This document shows positions 26,367-34,454 of a stretch of 64,000 nucleotides of DNA, piece after piece (within the stretch, counting starts at the first letter, position 1; every line of letters starts with the position of its first letter). This DNA is from Bacillota bacterium (GTDB lineage Bacteria; Bacillota; Clostridia; Lachnospirales; Lachnospiraceae), in the NCBI GenBank assembly GCA_023421075.1, contig JAEZUM010000092.1, positions 21,451-85,450 of the forward strand. The letters run 5' to 3'. The position numbers and the translations under genes were made by a program. The notes under the pieces were generated by a model. It searched no databases and was not told the origin of the DNA. It saw only the letters and a program-made list of their open reading frames with translations.

Positions 26367-27527
26367 TTAACGAAGCTGAGCAGCTGTGGGGTTATAGAGT
26401 CCAACGCGCTCTCTCTTTTGTCCCAGTACATCCTGCTCGGTAAAACGAACATATTTTACTCCATGACGTGTGTGCGAGGCATATGCAAGATGCAGAGCTC
26501 CGTCAGCGGATTGCATCAGATAAGGATACTCGTATTGACGATTATTCGTCTTATTCTCATCACCTACGAAGCCTTCACCGCGTTCCATCCATCTTATAAT
26601 AGGGAAGGTCAGACCGCCGTCTTCCGACAGAGCCACTGCTACCGGACAACGAAGACCCGGCCATGCAGCCTTACCGGGTGTGGGATCCGGTGTACAAGTA
26701 GGGTTATAGGCAACCGCAATACGGCCACTCTGCAGTCTTAAAGCGCTGATACTGGAGTTGTTGTTAGGCAGCGGGGTGGGTGCGGGTACGCTCCAGGTCT
26801 CGCCCCAGTCAAAGGACTCACTGCGATGGATGCGATATGCTTCTCGGTTACGCATGAAAGCAACCAGATGTCCGTCTTCCAGCTCTACCACGTTGGCGTG
26901 AACATGTCCATTACTCTTTGGCATCATGACCATCCTCCAGGTCTTGCCCTCATCATCCGAGATACGGAAGGCAGTAGGATCACCGGAAAGTCCGTCTACG
27001 GAATCAGTGCACAGCCAATTGGAGAAGATCCAACGTCCATTGGAAAGAACCTGAATTGGTTGGCGGCAGAAGGTGCCCTCCTCCGGGAATACCGTCTCAT
27101 AAGGACCCCAGGTCTTGCCTCCGTCCGTGCTCTTCTGGCATCGAACAACAGCGGTGTATTGCATGTTGTCCTTACCCTCCTGACGATCCAGCTGTGCAGT
27201 GTACATAGCCCAGACAGCATGATCGGGACCATAGAACAGGGAAGGGTTCTGCTCACTGCGGGTCGGGTCATTCGAGATATCGACCGGCGGCAACCATGCC
27301 AGTCCATCCTTAGGAAGAACCGAACAGATAATGTGGATATCCGCACTGCCTTCGTAGGTACCGGCGAACCAGCAGCATATCATGTCGCCGTTCGGCAGCT
27401 CCAAAAGTGCGGGGGAATGAGCGGTGGGAAATCCACCTGTGGGTAGAAGTGCTTCCAGTATTCCCATATCACCGTTTTGATAGATGGTACCGTCCCAGGT
27501 CAGTTCCTGTAGCTTTGCATATTGCAT
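26367..27527 (-). CDS. BNR/Asp-box (sialidase-fold) protein, probably intracellular
   Basis: A six-bladed propeller of the sialidase superfamily (BNR_2 type), 386 residues. Four Asp-box motifs can be seen: STDGGKTW, SDDEGKTW, SFDWGETW and SEDGGLTF, each at the edge of a blade. No signal peptide is present, so it should act in the cytoplasm after uptake. True sialidases need an Arg triad, a Tyr/Glu pair and an FRIP-like motif; FRIP is absent and the triad cannot be confirmed by eye. Related folds include glycoside lyases and phosphorylase-like enzymes. Its place in a four-carbon acid-sugar operon suggests that it releases the acid from a glycoside or ester. Confidence 0.75.
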   Translation of the reverse strand: MQYAKLQELTWDGTIYQNGDMGILEALLPTGGFPTAHSPALLELPNGDMICCWFAGTYEGSADIHIICSVLPKDGLAWLPPVDISNDPTRSEQNPSLFYGPDHAVWAMYTAQLDRQEGKDNMQYTAVVRCQKSTDGGKTWGPYETVFPEEGTFCRQPIQVLSNGRWIFSNWLCTDSVDGLSGDPTAFRISDDEGKTWRMVMMPKSNGHVHANVVELEDGHLVAFMRNREAYRIHRSESFDWGETWSVPAPTPLPNNNSSISALRLQSGRIAVAYNPTCTPDPTPGKAAWPGLRCPVAVALSEDGGLTFPIIRWMERGEGFVGDENKTNNRQYEYPYLMQSADGALHLAYASHTRHGVKYVRFTEQDVLGQKRERVGLYNPTAAQLR

Positions 27528-27584
27528 GTTGTTGTCCTCCTAATTTTTTATTTTTAAATGATTTAAGTTCCTAGGTTATTATTC

Positions 27585-28868
27585 CTATTTTATTGTTCCG
27601 GCTATTTTATCTGCCAGATCAACGAGCATTGACTCTTGTCCAAATCCGCCGGATTTGGATATTACCTGATTCTTCTTCTCTCCGAGGGCAAACCAGGATA
27701 ATACGGTACCCGGTTCCAGTTCACAGACCGGTTCCATTTCTCTTACTCTTAACTGCTCCATACAGCCAAGCAGCGTGTCGCCTCCAGTTATCATAAGAGT
27801 ACTTTCCAGACCGCCTTCCAGCAGGACTTTCAAGATATATCCGTAGGATGCCGCAATCCGGAGCCGTATCTCGTCAAGACTCAATCCATGGGCATTCGCA
27901 TATTCTCTAGTATCGTCCTGCCCGGGGAGATCGTTGCTGTCTAGTATCATGAAGGAATTTTGATCTAATAGCTCTTTCCACTGGCTTATTTTCTTCTGTC
28001 CCCTGGAGCTAACCCAGAACTCCTCGTCCAGACGTTCCTCCGGTTTCAGTCGAATTCTTAAGAAGCCATGCTTCTCTGCATAATCTAATTGAGCCGTAGT
28101 AATCGGATTCACACTACCACAGATCACCAGTAGTTTGGAATTAAATGTTATGTTCGGTTTAAACTCACCCTTCAAGCCCAGCAGTTCCGGCAGCACAGTG
28201 GCAAATCCGGCGCAGCCTGCAGTCAGATTCATCTGCTCGCTTTCATAGAGATATTGTCCTAAAACCTCGAGCTCTTCATCCGTTTCGGCATCCCATACCA
28301 GGAGCTCCGGTTGGTTCAGATCCCCGCTATCACTCACTGTCTCGGAGACATTCCGATTCCTAACATCTTTGACGCGAACCTTAATCTGACTCTGGTCTCC
28401 GATCATTTGCGGAATATAGGAACAGGTCACCGGCTCAAAAGGGTCCTTTCCAAATACACTTTCCTGCACCGGAACATCATCGATGTAATGAATTCCTTCT
28501 TTGGTCCAACGTCTCATCTTAGGAAAGGCCGGAAGAAAGGAAAGTGTTTTCCCACCTGCCGCATCCAGCATGGCCGTCAACTCACTGCCGATATTTCCTC
28601 TTAAGGCAGAATCTGTTTTCTTATATAGATAGGGAATTCTCTGAGCAACGGCTCTCTTGGTAATATTGTATACAATATCGTAAGCCTCTCTGGCGCTCAG
28701 GTGTCTTGTTTCCGCATCCATTACCAGAACCTGAACCTCCGGATCCACCTGGCGGAAGTCATAATCCACACTGGTCACCACTCTGGTATTTGCTCCGCTT
28801 GCAGCAAATTGTACCCCTGTATCCAGGGCTCCTGTGAAGTCGTCGGCAATAATCAACAGAGTTACCAA
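27585..28868 (-). CDS. four-carbon acid-sugar kinase (DUF1537 family)
   Basis: Phosphorylates four-carbon sugar acids such as D-threonate, D-erythronate or L-threonate; known members are DtnK and OtnK. N-terminal substrate domain: LLIIADDFTGALDTGVQFA with the conserved ADDFTGA. C-terminal nucleotide domain (about 230-427): ITGGDTLLGCM, with SKSGGFGQESML near the end. Its 427 residues fit the family. The start is TTG after GGCGGTGAG; no ATG fits. With the PdxA-like gene it forms the known kinase-dehydrogenase pair that turns such acids into dihydroxyacetone phosphate. It is the first gene of the operon and has its own sigma-A promoter. Confidence 0.88.
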   Translation of the reverse strand: MVTLLIIADDFTGALDTGVQFAASGANTRVVTSVDYDFRQVDPEVQVLVMDAETRHLSAREAYDIVYNITKRAVAQRIPYLYKKTDSALRGNIGSELTAMLDAAGGKTLSFLPAFPKMRRWTKEGIHYIDDVPVQESVFGKDPFEPVTCSYIPQMIGDQSQIKVRVKDVRNRNVSETVSDSGDLNQPELLVWDAETDEELEVLGQYLYESEQMNLTAGCAGFATVLPELLGLKGEFKPNITFNSKLLVICGSVNPITTAQLDYAEKHGFLRIRLKPEERLDEEFWVSSRGQKKISQWKELLDQNSFMILDSNDLPGQDDTREYANAHGLSLDEIRLRIAASYGYILKVLLEGGLESTLMITGGDTLLGCMEQLRVREMEPVCELEPGTVLSWFALGEKKNQVISKSGGFGQESMLVDLADKIAGTIK

Positions 28869-28939
28869 ATACTCACCGCCTTATTTTCATTTTCTGAACA
28901 ATCATATGTTTTTATATTATTTCTCTTATTACAAATATT

Positions 28940-28968
28940 ATTTTATCGACATTTTTATTAAAAAACAA
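28940..28968 (-). promoter_or_regulatory. sigma-A promoter of the acid-sugar operon
   Basis: Minus strand: -35 TTGTTT (28963-28968), a 17-bp spacer and -10 TAAAAT (28940-28945). No -24/-12 (GG/GC) promoter was found in the intergenic region. TGTTTCA (28988-28994) and its inverse TGAAACA (29058-29064) flank the region and may be regulator sites. Confidence 0.5.
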
Positions 28969-29151
28969 TAAAGTTATTCCTTATAAATGTTTCATTTTGC
29001 AACATCTTTTATTTATTTATTGCGAATTATGTTCATATATAGTACACTGTTTATTATTGAAACATATGCATCTCTGTGTTAGTTAAGTATTTGTCTTGAG
29101 AAGTTTGTGCCGTCACCCTATTTCGCTTGTTGCGGCAGAATGGAGTATATT

Positions 29152-30939
29152 ATGGATAATAAGAAAATAAAAGTACTGGGCGTAGCGCCCTATGAAGCTA
29201 TGAAAACCGCTATAGAACGTCTGGCGAAGAATAGAACCGATCTTGAACTTGATGTTTATGTAGGAGATTTAAATTACGGTAAGGAGCTGGTGCTCCGACA
29301 TATGGACGAGAATTACGACGCTATTATATCACGGGGCGGAACCGCGCAGTTAATTGAGGAGGTAACCGAAATTCCTGTCGTAGAGATCTCCCTGTCGGTC
29401 TACGACATTCTTCGAGCCATCAAGCTTGCTGAGAATTACAAGGAGCGCTATGCTATTATCGGATTTCCGAATATCACCGGCAGTGCTCATATGCTCTGCA
29501 ACCTGCTGCAATATCAGCTTGATATCTTCACCGTTCATTCTGCCGAGGAGGTACGACCTCTTCTGACTAAGCTTAAGCTCCAGGGTTATAATATGGTGGT
29601 CTGTGATATGATCTCCCATACAGAAGCCAAGCTGCTTGGACTGAATGCTATTCTTATCACCTCAGGAGCCGAGAGCATTGAGGATGCTTTCAATCAAGCA
29701 ATCAAGGTAAGCACCCGTCATAATAAAGCACGTCGTGACAATCTGTTTTTAAAGGAAGTGTTAAAGTACTCCGGCGATTATACTGTTATTTTTGATTCAG
29801 AAGAGAAGGTATACCTCTCCACCTGGGATAAGAAAAACGAAATGCAGATTTATGATTTACTCCGTCAGGAACTCCCCAGTGTGCGTTCCTCCGACAGTCA
29901 TAAAATCTTCCGAAATATCGAAGGAACCCTTTTCTCCATCATCGGCCGCATGATACCTTACGAAGGACGGCAGTACGGGGTATTCTATTTTACCGATTCC
30001 AAAATACCTATAACCCCGGGCAAATACGGAATACGATTCTCCAATAAAAAAGAAGCCGAGGAAAACTTCTTCAACAGCTTCTACCGAATCACCGGAGCCA
30101 TGGGAGACCTTGCCGATTCCATTGACCAGATTAGCCAGAGCTCCTTTCCCGTTATGATCACGGGTGAGAATGGTACCGGCAAGGAACAGATTGCTCTGGT
30201 GCTCTATACTCAGAGCCCGCTTCAGACGAATCCTCTGGTGACAATAGACTGTAGTCAGTTAACAGAAAAGGGATGGACCTACCTGACTAACCATTATAAT
30301 TCGCCTCTTAACGACAGTAACAATACGATTTATTTCAAAAGCCTAGATGCTTTGGATCCGGAACGAAACCACGAGTTGCTTTCCTCCATCATCGATACCA
30401 ACCTTCACCGCCGGAACCGGTTGATCTTCTCCTGCATCAGTCAGAAGGATTCCCAGCTTCCGCCGGAAGGGCAGGACTTTGTTAAGCGCTTATCCTGCCT
30501 GACAATTTGTCTACCGCCTCTACGGGACCGAATCCAGGAGCTTCCTACCCTGTCAAGCATCTATCTGTCCACACTGAACGTAGCCCTGGGCAAGCAGCTA
30601 ACCGGCTTCGAACCCAAAGCCATGGAAATGCTGATGCATTATGATTGGCCTCAGAATTACACCCAATTTAAGCGTCTGACCAAAGAGCTGGCGGTTCTTA
30701 CCGTTACACCTTACATTACCAGCAACTCTGTGGCCACTCTGCTGGACAAAGAACGTTCCTCCATCAATAGCTCTCATGAATCTCTGACCGATGTTAGCAT
30801 GGATCTGGAGCGATCTCTGGAAGAAATCACACGGGATATTATAAAGAAGGCTCTGGCTGCCAATCAGGGCAACCAAAGCCTCACCGCCAAGCAGCTGCAG
30901 ATCAGCCGAACTACGTTGTGGCGTTATCTGAGATCTTAA
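29152..30939 (+). CDS. PrpR-like transcriptional regulator with degenerate AAA+ domain
   Basis: Divergent from the operon it probably controls. Residues ~5-180 are a PrpR_N sensor domain (YDAIISRGGTAQLIEE, PVVEISLSVYDILRAI), which binds small organic acids in PrpR. Residues ~310-530 resemble a sigma-54 activator AAA+ module with Walker A TGENGTGKE, but the GAFTGA loop that touches sigma-54 is missing and the Walker B region reads NTIYFKSLDALD rather than GTLFLDEI. The C-terminus is a Fis-type helix-turn-helix (QSLTAKQLQISRTTLWRYL). It therefore probably works with sigma-A. GGAG lies six bases before the ATG at 29152. Confidence 0.85.
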   Translation: MDNKKIKVLGVAPYEAMKTAIERLAKNRTDLELDVYVGDLNYGKELVLRHMDENYDAIISRGGTAQLIEEVTEIPVVEISLSVYDILRAIKLAENYKERYAIIGFPNITGSAHMLCNLLQYQLDIFTVHSAEEVRPLLTKLKLQGYNMVVCDMISHTEAKLLGLNAILITSGAESIEDAFNQAIKVSTRHNKARRDNLFLKEVLKYSGDYTVIFDSEEKVYLSTWDKKNEMQIYDLLRQELPSVRSSDSHKIFRNIEGTLFSIIGRMIPYEGRQYGVFYFTDSKIPITPGKYGIRFSNKKEAEENFFNSFYRITGAMGDLADSIDQISQSSFPVMITGENGTGKEQIALVLYTQSPLQTNPLVTIDCSQLTEKGWTYLTNHYNSPLNDSNNTIYFKSLDALDPERNHELLSSIIDTNLHRRNRLIFSCISQKDSQLPPEGQDFVKRLSCLTICLPPLRDRIQELPTLSSIYLSTLNVALGKQLTGFEPKAMEMLMHYDWPQNYTQFKRLTKELAVLTVTPYITSNSVATLLDKERSSINSSHESLTDVSMDLERSLEEITRDIIKKALAANQGNQSLTAKQLQISRTTLWRYLRS

Positions 30940-30968
30940 TCGAGACCTATAATCAGAGGATATTAAAT

Positions 30969-31002
30969 GACCCTTTTCAAAAATTACTTTTTGAAAAGGG
31001 TC
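30969..31002. terminator. hairpin terminator between regulator and hipA (repeat copy A)
   Basis: Perfect 15-bp arms (GACCCTTTTCAAAAA and complement) with a 4-nt loop. It lies between convergent genes and is part of repeat copy A. Confidence 0.7.
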
Positions 31003-31082
31003 TACTAATTTTAGTGTTATAATATTTATTTATCCAGACTCTTCGCTGTCAGGAATTCATTATTGATATTATAGATCCTTTT
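30969..31082 (-). repeat. dispersed hairpin-tail repeat, copy A
   Basis: Read on the minus strand: a coding-like tail directly after the hipA stop that would read RIYNINNEFLTAKSLDK then stop, followed by a spacer and the hairpin. Copies B (46131-46337) and C (50691-50890) share the same order and much of the same sequence. Confidence 0.55.
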
Positions 31083-32187
31083 ATAAGTCCTCAGAAATAA
31101 TATCACGAATCTCCTCTGCAATAATCCTTGCCTTGTTCCGGTCTAATTTTATGTTCTTAGCAACCGCAAGCAATTCTTTCATTCCCGGGTTCTTGCCATT
31201 TCCATCAACCGTAGTTGCATGCTCGCCACCAATAGAATAACTGAACGTCAGATCATATGCCGGAGATAGGATCCACCGACTTTTATTCACATCATATAAG
31301 AACGAAAAGTTCTTTGCATGATCATCTCTGTTATGAGCAAATACATTAAAACACATAAGACGGAACATCTGCCATATCTGCTCGTAATCATTGGTAAGCC
31401 GCAAAGTCAGTTGCATCAATATGTTATAATCCAGATTAGGGATCCGATGAGTAGTCTCAAGCAATGCACCTACCGATACCATATGAATTTTCTTGTCATT
31501 ATCTCTATCAAATCTCTTTGTTGCAAAAAAACCTTCATAATTCTTTGATTCCAATAATCTTGTTTCTGTCATAGGAATTCCGCATCTGCGTGCACATAAA
31601 GAATACTTATACTCTTGTACGCCAATATCATCTCTATCCTGAGAAGATGGGAATTTAACAATCCATTCCTGTCCATCAATTTTATAATAAACCTTTGGTC
31701 TTGCACCACCCGAGGATCCGCCCATTTGGAAAAGCTCATCCAAATTATCACTATCCTTGCTTTCAAAAATCTTCTGACATTCCACTGCAATCTCATCCAG
31801 AGTAAGATCTGACCGTGTAAGTGATAAACTACTTTCCGGTTGGTAGGTCAATGCACCGATACATGACGATCCAACCATAGCTAATCGATTAATCGCATCA
31901 AACTCTGCCGGATTAATTTTTTCTTTCAGGAGAAGTCTGTCAACCAGTAGTCGTCCCCAACCGTCAGGCAGGCTGTCCGAAAACACTCCAAATAAGCCAT
32001 CAAAAGGATCATAGCTCTTCGGCAGGAATACCCCCTTTTGCAATGGTAAAGAAAATGGGCTAATGGAAAATCCATTACGGATCCATTCCTCCTCGTATTC
32101 AAATGCAACCAAATGATTAACCGTTATGGCAAGGGTTCCAACCCTTTTGTCTCCGAACATTACACTGAGCGATTTATTTATGTTCAT
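31081..32187 (-). CDS. hipA: HipA-family serine/threonine kinase toxin
   Basis: Toxin of a HipBA-type toxin-antitoxin pair; known HipA kinases phosphorylate glutamyl- or tryptophanyl-tRNA synthetase and cause dormancy. The 368-residue product has an N-terminal subdomain-1 region (GVFSDSLPDGWG, 67-78), the glycine-rich loop GGSSGGARPK (156-165), the ATP-binding Lys in WIVKFP (175-180), catalytic HNRDDHAKN (285-293) and the metal-binding AYDL (310-313). All key residues look intact. The start lies inside the hipB stop region with GGAGG six bases before ATG, so the two are coupled. A repeat element follows the stop at once. Confidence 0.93.
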   Translation of the reverse strand: MNINKSLSVMFGDKRVGTLAITVNHLVAFEYEEEWIRNGFSISPFSLPLQKGVFLPKSYDPFDGLFGVFSDSLPDGWGRLLVDRLLLKEKINPAEFDAINRLAMVGSSCIGALTYQPESSLSLTRSDLTLDEIAVECQKIFESKDSDNLDELFQMGGSSGGARPKVYYKIDGQEWIVKFPSSQDRDDIGVQEYKYSLCARRCGIPMTETRLLESKNYEGFFATKRFDRDNDKKIHMVSVGALLETTHRIPNLDYNILMQLTLRLTNDYEQIWQMFRLMCFNVFAHNRDDHAKNFSFLYDVNKSRWILSPAYDLTFSYSIGGEHATTVDGNGKNPGMKELLAVAKNIKLDRNKARIIAEEIRDIISEDL

Positions 32188-32455
32188 CAATTACCTCCTG
32201 AATGGATGAATACCCCTTCTTAGAAAACAATTTATCAAAATCACTTTCACATCCCAGAGCAAATGCAATCTTAATAAGTGAGGATAATGATATCTCTCCG
32301 GTACGCTCAAATCTCTTAATGGAGCCCAGACTCACATCGGAAGAAGCAGCAAGCTGTACCTGTGTTATCTTTTTCTCCTTTCTCCTAACACTCACTCTTA
32401 TCGCAATTTCCATATTCATTTCATTCGGTGACCTTAAAAAATCAAAGTTATTCAT
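32174..32455 (-). CDS. hipB: HipB-like helix-turn-helix antitoxin
   Basis: The 93-residue DNA-binding antitoxin has an XRE-type helix-turn-helix (about 24-78: KKITQVQLAASSDVSLGSIKRFERTGE). HipB proteins hold HipA inactive and repress their own promoter. The chosen ATG at 32455 lies only seven bases after a -10 hexamer, so the mRNA would be nearly leaderless; a TTG 36 nt upstream is the -35 itself. The 3' end overlaps hipA by 14 nt. Confidence 0.88.
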   Translation of the reverse strand: MNNFDFLRSPNEMNMEIAIRVSVRRKEKKITQVQLAASSDVSLGSIKRFERTGEISLSSLIKIAFALGCESDFDKLFSKKGYSSIQEVIDEHK

Positions 32456-32491
32456 AGATATTATTTTATCCTTTTTTGATCTATAAGTCAA
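32453..32491 (-). promoter_or_regulatory. hipBA promoter and candidate operator
   Basis: Minus strand: -35 TTGACT (32486-32491), a 17-bp spacer and -10 TAAAAT (32463-32468). Inverted repeats ATAGAT (32479-32484) and ATCTAT (32454-32459) flank the -10, a fitting place for HipB to bind and block polymerase. Confidence 0.55.
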
Positions 32492-32622
32492 GTTTGGGTT
32501 AATATATTAGCAATACCAGTTTTATCAATCTGGCTCGAATCGCACCGCTGGTTCTTCCATGTATTTCTGCTATCAACACATTCGATATCCTAGTACACTT
32601 TTTCGTATGCGAAGTGTATCAT

Positions 32623-32675
32623 AAAAAGCTCCCTCCCGGGCAGATAAGCAAAAGCTTTTCTACCCAGAAGGGAGC
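32623..32675 (-). terminator. rho-independent terminator of the hydrogenase operon
   Basis: Arms GCTCCCT / AGGGAGC with inner pairing, including AAAAGC / GCTTTT, followed on the minus strand by TTTTTAT. It begins 24 nt past the hydA stop. Confidence 0.8.
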
Positions 32676-32698
32676 GTATCTTTTTCTTCAGTTCCTCA

Positions 32699-34435
32699 TT
32701 ACATCTTTCTTCTTTTTACATAATGGGTGTGTAGCAAGCTGTGTGCCTTCTCTCCATACGGTTCCCCAAGGAATTCCTCATATAATTTGATAATATACGG
32801 ATTTTCATGGGATTTACGTATTGTCTTACTTTCATCCTCCTGATAGATACCTGCCATTCTCTTTTTGAGAATATCAATATCTCCATGATGGTAAGGCTGT
32901 CCGCCGCCACCGATGCAACCTCCCGGACATGCCATGATTTCGATTGCATGATAGTCTGCCTTTCCCGCCCGGATGCTTTCCAACAGCTCTCTTGCGTTAC
33001 CAAGGCCATGTGCCACCGCTATCTTAACATCCAGTCCATTGATATTGACGACAGCCTCTTTGATTCCGGTAAAGCCACGGAGATCATGAAAATCCACTTT
33101 TTCAAGCTTCTCCTTCGTTAACCATTCATAAGCTGTTCGTAGGGCAGCTTCAATAACACCACCTGTAGCTCCGAATATAACACCTGCGCCTGAAGATTCA
33201 CCCAAAGGCTGATCAAATTCATCCTCCTCAAGAGTCATCAGGTCGATATTGGCTTCCTTCATCATCTGAGCTAATTCTCTTGTAGTAATAACAGCATCGA
33301 CATCCTGAAATCCTTCATATGATAACTCCGGTCTTGCCGCCTCGTATTTCTTAGCCAGACAGGGCATTACCGATACTACATAGATGTCCTTCGGATCAAT
33401 ACCGGCCTTTTTGGCAAAGTAGGTTTTCGCAATAACACCAAACATCTCATGAGGAGATTTACTGGTGGAAGGTATATCCAGCATATCAGAAAACTGATGC
33501 TCGAAAAACTTAACCCATCCCGGACAGCAGCTGGTAAGTATCGGCAATTTACCACCATGCTGAAGACGATGGACAAATTCAGATGCCTCTTCCATAATGG
33601 TAAGATCTGCCGCAAAATCTGTGTCAAATACTTTGTTAAATCCAAGCTGGCGAAGTGCTTTAATCATCTTTCCCGTAACTCTTGTTCCCGGTTCAGCCCC
33701 AAACTCCTCTCCGAGTGCCACCCTGACAGCCGGAGCCGTCTGAACGATAACGTATTTTTTAGTGTCATTAATAGCATCCCATACCTTGGATATGTTATTT
33801 ACCTCAGTCAAGGCGCCGGTCGGACATACCGCTACACATTGTCCGCAGAAGGTACAGGTAGTTTCATGCATCGGAAGATTCATCGATGGCGCGATAAAGG
33901 TATCGAAGCCACGATTGACCGCAGATAGCACATGTACCGTCTGTACCTCATTACACATCGTCTCACATCTTCTGCAAAGAATACACTTATCCATATTTCT
34001 GACGATTGATTTGCTGGACTCATCCTTCGGATGCTTTGCCCTCTCTCCTTTATAGCGGATCTCTCGTATGTTTAATTCTGCTGCCAATGCTTGTAACTCG
34101 CATTCCAGGTTCTTTTCGCAGATCAGGCAGTCCTTCGGATGATTCGAAAGCAGGAGCTCAACTATCGTTCTTCTTGCCTTGATGCATCGTATGGTATTGG
34201 TGGTTATCACCATCCCCTCCGTTACCGGGGTTGCACAGGCAGGCGCAAGATTTCTCCTTCCTTCCACTTCAACCACACAGACGCGACAAGAAGCGGCCTT
34301 ATTCACCATTTTCAGATTATGCAAATCAAGATGGCAAAGCGTAGGAATCTTAATATTTAATTTTCTTGCAGCTTCAAGAATGGTACTTCCTTCTTCCACT
34401 GCAACCGGTTGATTATTAATTGACAGATTAATCAT
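32699..34435 (-). CDS. hydA: NADH-dependent [FeFe] hydrogenase catalytic subunit
   Basis: Reduces protons to hydrogen, disposing of electrons from NADH and probably reduced ferredoxin. The 578-residue chain holds, in order: an N-terminal [2Fe-2S] ferredoxin domain (CHLDLHN... CRVCVVEV), a His/Cys cluster site (HPKDCLICEKNLEC), two [4Fe-4S] motifs (CILCRRCETMC and CTFCGQCVAVCPTGAL), and the H-cluster domain with TSCCPGW, MPCLAKKYE and ACPGGCIGGGG. A small C-terminal subunit-like tail is fused (PYIIKLYEEFLGEP). The start at 34435 follows GAGAGGGGG; the upstream extension is not supported. Last gene of a four-gene operon. Confidence 0.95.
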   Translation of the reverse strand: MINLSINNQPVAVEEGSTILEAARKLNIKIPTLCHLDLHNLKMVNKAASCRVCVVEVEGRRNLAPACATPVTEGMVITTNTIRCIKARRTIVELLLSNHPKDCLICEKNLECELQALAAELNIREIRYKGERAKHPKDESSKSIVRNMDKCILCRRCETMCNEVQTVHVLSAVNRGFDTFIAPSMNLPMHETTCTFCGQCVAVCPTGALTEVNNISKVWDAINDTKKYVIVQTAPAVRVALGEEFGAEPGTRVTGKMIKALRQLGFNKVFDTDFAADLTIMEEASEFVHRLQHGGKLPILTSCCPGWVKFFEHQFSDMLDIPSTSKSPHEMFGVIAKTYFAKKAGIDPKDIYVVSVMPCLAKKYEAARPELSYEGFQDVDAVITTRELAQMMKEANIDLMTLEEDEFDQPLGESSGAGVIFGATGGVIEAALRTAYEWLTKEKLEKVDFHDLRGFTGIKEAVVNINGLDVKIAVAHGLGNARELLESIRAGKADYHAIEIMACPGGCIGGGGQPYHHGDIDILKKRMAGIYQEDESKTIRKSHENPYIIKLYEEFLGEPYGEKAHSLLHTHYVKRRKM

Positions 34436-34454
34436 AGCATTCGTCCCCCTCTCT

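Noticed and set aside
26826..27446. 206-codon plus-strand frame over the BNR gene
   Set aside because: Antisense shadow; the minus strand has four Asp-box motifs in frame.
28869..29151. sigma-54 promoter between the acid-sugar operon and the PrpR-like gene
   Set aside because: No TGGCAC-N5-TTGCA-like element on either strand; a sigma-A promoter fits instead.
31926..32108. Second small frame within hipA on the same strand
   Set aside because: Out-of-frame shadow of an intact HipA kinase.
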